Positions 4,637 through 7,598 of a DNA stretch of 7,598 nt are shown piece by piece. The DNA is taken from assembly GCA_028817775.1 (NCBI GenBank), contig JAPPOW010000147.1, positions 1 through 7,598 of the forward strand, read 5' to 3'. The notes below the pieces were generated by a model. That model saw only the letters and a program-made list of their open reading frames with translations. It made no database searches and was not told where the DNA came from. The first letter of the stretch is position 1. Each line of letters opens with the position of its first letter. The position numbers and the translations under genes were made by a program. The stretch comes from Candidatus Melainabacteria bacterium (GTDB lineage Bacteria > Cyanobacteriota > Vampirovibrionia > LMEP-6097).

Positions 4637-6811
4637 ATGCCAAGAACGCCAAGCACAGTCCCAGCTAACTCACTAACAGAACTGACAAGAAGAGCAGCTC
4701 ACGCGGAGCAGGCAGGCCAAATTGCTAATCCTGAAACTAGAGCTCCAGCAAGAGAACGCGGTGAAACCATCGCCCAAGCCAAGATCCGTTTTAGCTCACA
4801 GCCAGGTAGAAATGATCCTCGAGCTGATCATAGAGAAGCAATTGAAGTTCAAAAAAGATTTAGAAGAATTAAAAATGATCTAATTGATTTTCAAGCAGCG
4901 TATAGAGAAGCCAAAGCTGATGGTAAATCACTACCAGGAACTGCAAGAGTCGAAGAGAAGCTATCCAAGTTCTATGACGCTCTTGATTTGGATATTGGTG
5001 ATAGTCAATGGCTTAATGAAGATGGTATTCCAGACCAAAGTGCCACTGCCTACAGGAAACATGCACAGAAGAAGAATGATGAACTTAAAGGATTCAAGCA
5101 GGACTTCAAAGACCTAGGCTATAGCCCCGACGATGATGATGCAAGATCCAAACTCAATGCCAAGTGCCAGCAAGCCTTCAGATATTTAACCAAAGCTAGA
5201 ATTAGACAAGCTCAAAGATTACTTGAAGAGAAACCTATTCCTAATCCTATACTCACTAGCAATGCAGCTCTTACTGTCTTGAGTCATGGAGACCTAGCTC
5301 TAGACAAACTCAAACGAGAAATTCAAATTGAGAAAGAAAGATCATTAGGGAAAGCCAAAACTCAAGAGATGCAAACTCTCAATGCTCTTGGTAAAACAAT
5401 TTGGGCAGTTGACTTAGAGAAACTTGGTATGAAAGCCAATGAAGAAGGAGGCACTGATATCACTCAAAGAGTATGGATCAGACCGCATGCTTATGTAACT
5501 AAAATTTTAGATGATATCAAAGCTAATGATATAGATTCTGCTGAAGAAAGATTAGAAGATCTTACCAAGCTCTATACCAGCGAAAGAGGACTTCTCCTAA
5601 CTAATAGTATTTTGATCAAAGATATACTAGGCAGAATCGGCAAAGCTCTCAAATTAGAGGGCGAGGCAAGACTCGATACTTTGGGTAAAGAAATCAAGGC
5701 AATGCAAGCTCATGTTACACCTGCAAGACAAGCGCACCCTATCTTCAAAACAATTAGCTTTGGCAAGGAAAATCAGGACAGTGGTGCTGCGCTAAGAAGC
5801 CGGATTTATGTACTTCAGGGTAATGTAGAAGATTTCAAACGTGTCTCCCAGCAAATCACCTACCTCACTCATATCGCTGGCGATCAAGTTAATCGTGATG
5901 ATACTGTCTATGACAGCTTGGGCTTACTTGATATTGCGGCAAAAGAAGGTGGCTTGAGCAAAGAAGACAAAGACAATATAGAAGCTGATCTAAAACAAAT
6001 ACTCAATTGGACCAACAAAGGTAATGTTGATGAAAAACAAATTGCTGAAGTGGATTTAGAGCCAACAATTCAACTCCTCGACCGAGCTTATAAATTACAA
6101 AAGAAGAACAAAAGCAGTGCCGTAATAATTTACAGACAGATTGCAAATCAATTGAGAAAGGTTATTCAATTATTACGCAAACGTCTCAGCTCACTTGTCC
6201 GCATCTCAAGGGGTACAGAACGTAAGTTCAACTCGCTATTTATTGATTTCAAAGATAATGATATCCAAGCAAGAGCAATTGAAATTAGTAGACTCTTTGA
6301 GGAGGGCAACTACGATGAAGTATTAGAGCAAGTGCAAGAAATACGCGAGCGCTATTTTGCCTACCTCAATCCAGAACCAGGATATAGACGGATTAGTAAA
6401 ACCTTGGCTCAAATAGAGGACCTGACACGAGATACTGATCAAAGAGGCTATGCTGGTAAAAGGCCAGAAAGAATCCGATATCTCAGTGATCTAATCAACT
6501 TAGATATAGAGAAGAAAAATAGACTAAGGCTAACAGTTTATGACCTGGATGCTGAGTTGGTAGCACCTAAATTTTGTTTCCCTCACCCGAATCTTAAAGA
6601 AGGTAGCTTACTCAAATGGCTGGGTAAGACCGGCACTGAATCTCACATCGGAGACAAAGGACAAAATCAAGCTGACTATCGCAGCTTAGCTCGTGCCGGT
6701 AAAGAAGAATTAGTCGATGAATCACTCTATTTCATCAGTTCAACGAAACCAAGTGGCAGAACAAAAGCAATTCAGCAAGGGGATGCCCCTATCCCAATCA
6801 ACCAGGAGTAG
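4637..6811 (+). CDS. Unrecognised large soluble helical protein (724 aa)
   Basis: No family recognised. The protein is hydrophilic and rich in Lys, Arg, Glu, Gln and Leu, with no signal peptide or membrane helix and two cysteines (177 and 647). The first 12 residues are Pro/Ser/Thr-rich (MPRTPSTVPANS) and residues to about 70 look disordered and basic. From about 70 to 640 it appears almost all helical. Three stretches look like degenerate copies of one helical unit: about 188-229, 292-350 and 538-590. The last contains FEEGNYDEVLEQVQEI, which resembles a TPR helix but does not meet a full TPR consensus. Residues 640-724 change character (CFPHPN, Gly and Ser rich) and end in a Pro-containing tail. 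The first ATG, at 4637, is preferred. A GTG at 4574 would add 21 residues across the divergent promoter. No SD precedes either. A 41-nt gap separates it from the next gene. Confidence 0.85.
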   Translation: MPRTPSTVPANSLTELTRRAAHAEQAGQIANPETRAPARERGETIAQAKIRFSSQPGRNDPRADHREAIEVQKRFRRIKNDLIDFQAAYREAKADGKSLPGTARVEEKLSKFYDALDLDIGDSQWLNEDGIPDQSATAYRKHAQKKNDELKGFKQDFKDLGYSPDDDDARSKLNAKCQQAFRYLTKARIRQAQRLLEEKPIPNPILTSNAALTVLSHGDLALDKLKREIQIEKERSLGKAKTQEMQTLNALGKTIWAVDLEKLGMKANEEGGTDITQRVWIRPHAYVTKILDDIKANDIDSAEERLEDLTKLYTSERGLLLTNSILIKDILGRIGKALKLEGEARLDTLGKEIKAMQAHVTPARQAHPIFKTISFGKENQDSGAALRSRIYVLQGNVEDFKRVSQQITYLTHIAGDQVNRDDTVYDSLGLLDIAAKEGGLSKEDKDNIEADLKQILNWTNKGNVDEKQIAEVDLEPTIQLLDRAYKLQKKNKSSAVIIYRQIANQLRKVIQLLRKRLSSLVRISRGTERKFNSLFIDFKDNDIQARAIEISRLFEEGNYDEVLEQVQEIRERYFAYLNPEPGYRRISKTLAQIEDLTRDTDQRGYAGKRPERIRYLSDLINLDIEKKNRLRLTVYDLDAELVAPKFCFPHPNLKEGSLLKWLGKTGTESHIGDKGQNQADYRSLARAGKEELVDESLYFISSTKPSGRTKAIQQGDAPIPINQE

Positions 6812-6815
6812 TATC

Positions 6816-6845
6816 TTGACAGAATTTCCTTAAATAGGTTAAGAT
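6816..6845 (+). promoter_or_regulatory. Sigma70-like promoter of the 243-codon gene
   Basis: A perfect -35 TTGACA (6816-6821), an 18-bp spacer and the -10 TAAGAT (6840-6845, 4 of 6). The predicted start of transcription falls within a base or two of the GTG at 6853, giving a leaderless or near-leaderless message. It lies just after the TAG of the 724-codon gene, so the 243-codon gene can be expressed independently even if readthrough also occurs. Confidence 0.5.
6828..6844 (+). promoter_or_regulatory. Shared 17-bp motif inside the 243-codon gene promoter
   Basis: CCTTAAATAGGTTAAGA, matching the minus-strand site at 2583-2599 at 14 of 17 bases with an identical TAGGTTAAGA. Here it fills the spacer and most of the -10 box, where a bound regulator would block polymerase. 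A shared regulator for the two loci is inference. Confidence 0.3.
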
Positions 6846-6852
6846 TGCCTTT

Positions 6853-7584
6853 GTGGTAGGCACTATTACTGGTCAAGAAGGAACTAGCAACGCAGTAGAG
6901 CGAGCAGTAGCTGCTGAAACTCAAAGAAACCCAGAATTAGAACCAGTACAAGAAAAATATACAGAGACAGGTGGTAATCAAAACCTCTTGTTTGTCGTAA
7001 GCCGCGATATGCAAGCTGTAGATGATTTACATAAAGCAGTTAGAGACACTTACGGTAGCAATAAGTCTGACTCAATTATTCCAGTCAGAGACCCTGAATT
7101 TTTAAGCCATGCAATAGAAAGCCGCTTGGACAGTGTTGGGGGCGAAATTGCCCGGCTTGGTATTTTGAATTATAACGATGATCCAAACGATAACTCATTT
7201 GCAACTACCATCATTCCTCAGCTAGAAGGCATACTTAAAGCAGCGAAGGATAAAGTTCACAATATTTACACTGCAACAACTGGTGATATCAAAACCCTAG
7301 CACTTAGAACCAGATCAACTGATCCAACTGAAGGTGTCAGGGGCATGAACGTTGAGCTCACAAACCAAGAAACTAATCTAAAACAACAATTAAAAGACTT
7401 TGCTAATATGATCACTCATAATTATGCTGAAGCCAAAAGTTTCATCAGACACATGTTTAGACCGAATCTAAAAGCTGCAACAATAGAAGAATTTAGAAAT
7501 TCAATTTATCAACCTAGTGGACCAAAGATGAAAGAAGAGGGAATCGAAGCATTCTTACCTTTTGTAGCCAAGGTCATTGGCTGA
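6853..7584 (+). CDS. Unrecognised soluble helical protein (243 aa)
   Basis: No family recognised. It is hydrophilic, lacks cysteine, a signal peptide and membrane segments, and is probably mostly helical after a polar N-terminus of about 45 residues rich in Glu, Gln, Thr and Gly. NLLFVVSRDMQAVDDL (about 44-59) could be a beta strand followed by a helix, and GILNYNDDPNDNS (about 103-115) looks like a loop. The C-terminal third is helical. The start is the GTG at 6853: an in-frame TAG lies at 6835-6837, and the next Met is residue 53. No SD precedes it, but the promoter at 6816-6845 places transcription initiation almost on the GTG. It follows the 724-codon gene by 41 nt on the same strand, so the two likely act together. 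The product is complete, with TGA at 7582-7584. Confidence 0.75.
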   Translation: MVGTITGQEGTSNAVERAVAAETQRNPELEPVQEKYTETGGNQNLLFVVSRDMQAVDDLHKAVRDTYGSNKSDSIIPVRDPEFLSHAIESRLDSVGGEIARLGILNYNDDPNDNSFATTIIPQLEGILKAAKDKVHNIYTATTGDIKTLALRTRSTDPTEGVRGMNVELTNQETNLKQQLKDFANMITHNYAEAKSFIRHMFRPNLKAATIEEFRNSIYQPSGPKMKEEGIEAFLPFVAKVIG

Positions 7585-7598
7585 ACACCTAGTATTAG

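Noticed and set aside
4569..4652. Upstream ATG adding 28 residues to QueF
   Set aside because: It would overlap the opposite-strand gene start, and the added sequence has no match to the QueF N-terminus I know. The MTENLTLLG start fits the family.
4569..4660. preQ1 riboswitch before queF
   Set aside because: The leader to the ATG is too short given the likely promoter, and I see neither the class I hairpin with A-rich tail nor the class II pseudoknot pattern.

Overview
The window comes from a bacterium of moderate-to-low GC. The phylum cannot be assigned from this sequence alone. Shine-Dalgarno sequences are weak or absent before most genes, two starts are probably GTG, and two palindromic mobile repeats sit inside the best-known operon. 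This fits an uncultured or little-studied lineage, but that is inference.

Centre, minus strand (about 4568 down to 2609): a queuosine-precursor cluster transcribed queF > queC > queE. QueE makes 7-carboxy-7-deazaguanine, QueC converts it to preQ0, and QueF reduces preQ0 to preQ1, the base that Tgt inserts into tRNA. QueD, FolE, Tgt and QueA are not in the window. queF and queC overlap as TAATG. That overlap, with a GGAG ribosome-binding site for queC, lies in the apical loop of an 87-bp palindromic repeat (4072-4158), so the repeat encodes both the tail of QueF and the head of QueC. A related 84-bp palindrome (3305-3388) fills most of the queC-queE gap and supplies the queC stop codon.

Left, minus strand (2535 down to 73): two tandem unrecognised genes of 407 and 396 codons, downstream of queE in the same direction. 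Both proteins lack cysteine and a signal peptide, are mostly helical, and share one architecture: a long soluble part, a hydrophobic Gly/Ala-rich segment near the C-terminus, and a short Pro/Lys tail containing EQK(S)PP. They look like distant paralogues that contact membranes.

Right, plus strand (4637 to 7584): two more unrecognised soluble helical proteins of 724 and 243 residues, divergent from queF. The smaller gene has the best promoter in the window (TTGACA, 18 bp, TAAGAT), placed so that the message would be nearly leaderless. A 17-bp motif in that promoter (14 of 17 identical) recurs upstream of the 407-codon gene on the other strand, the only direct sequence hint that the left and right unknown pairs share regulation.

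No tRNA, rRNA, CRISPR array, transposase or recognisable riboswitch was seen.
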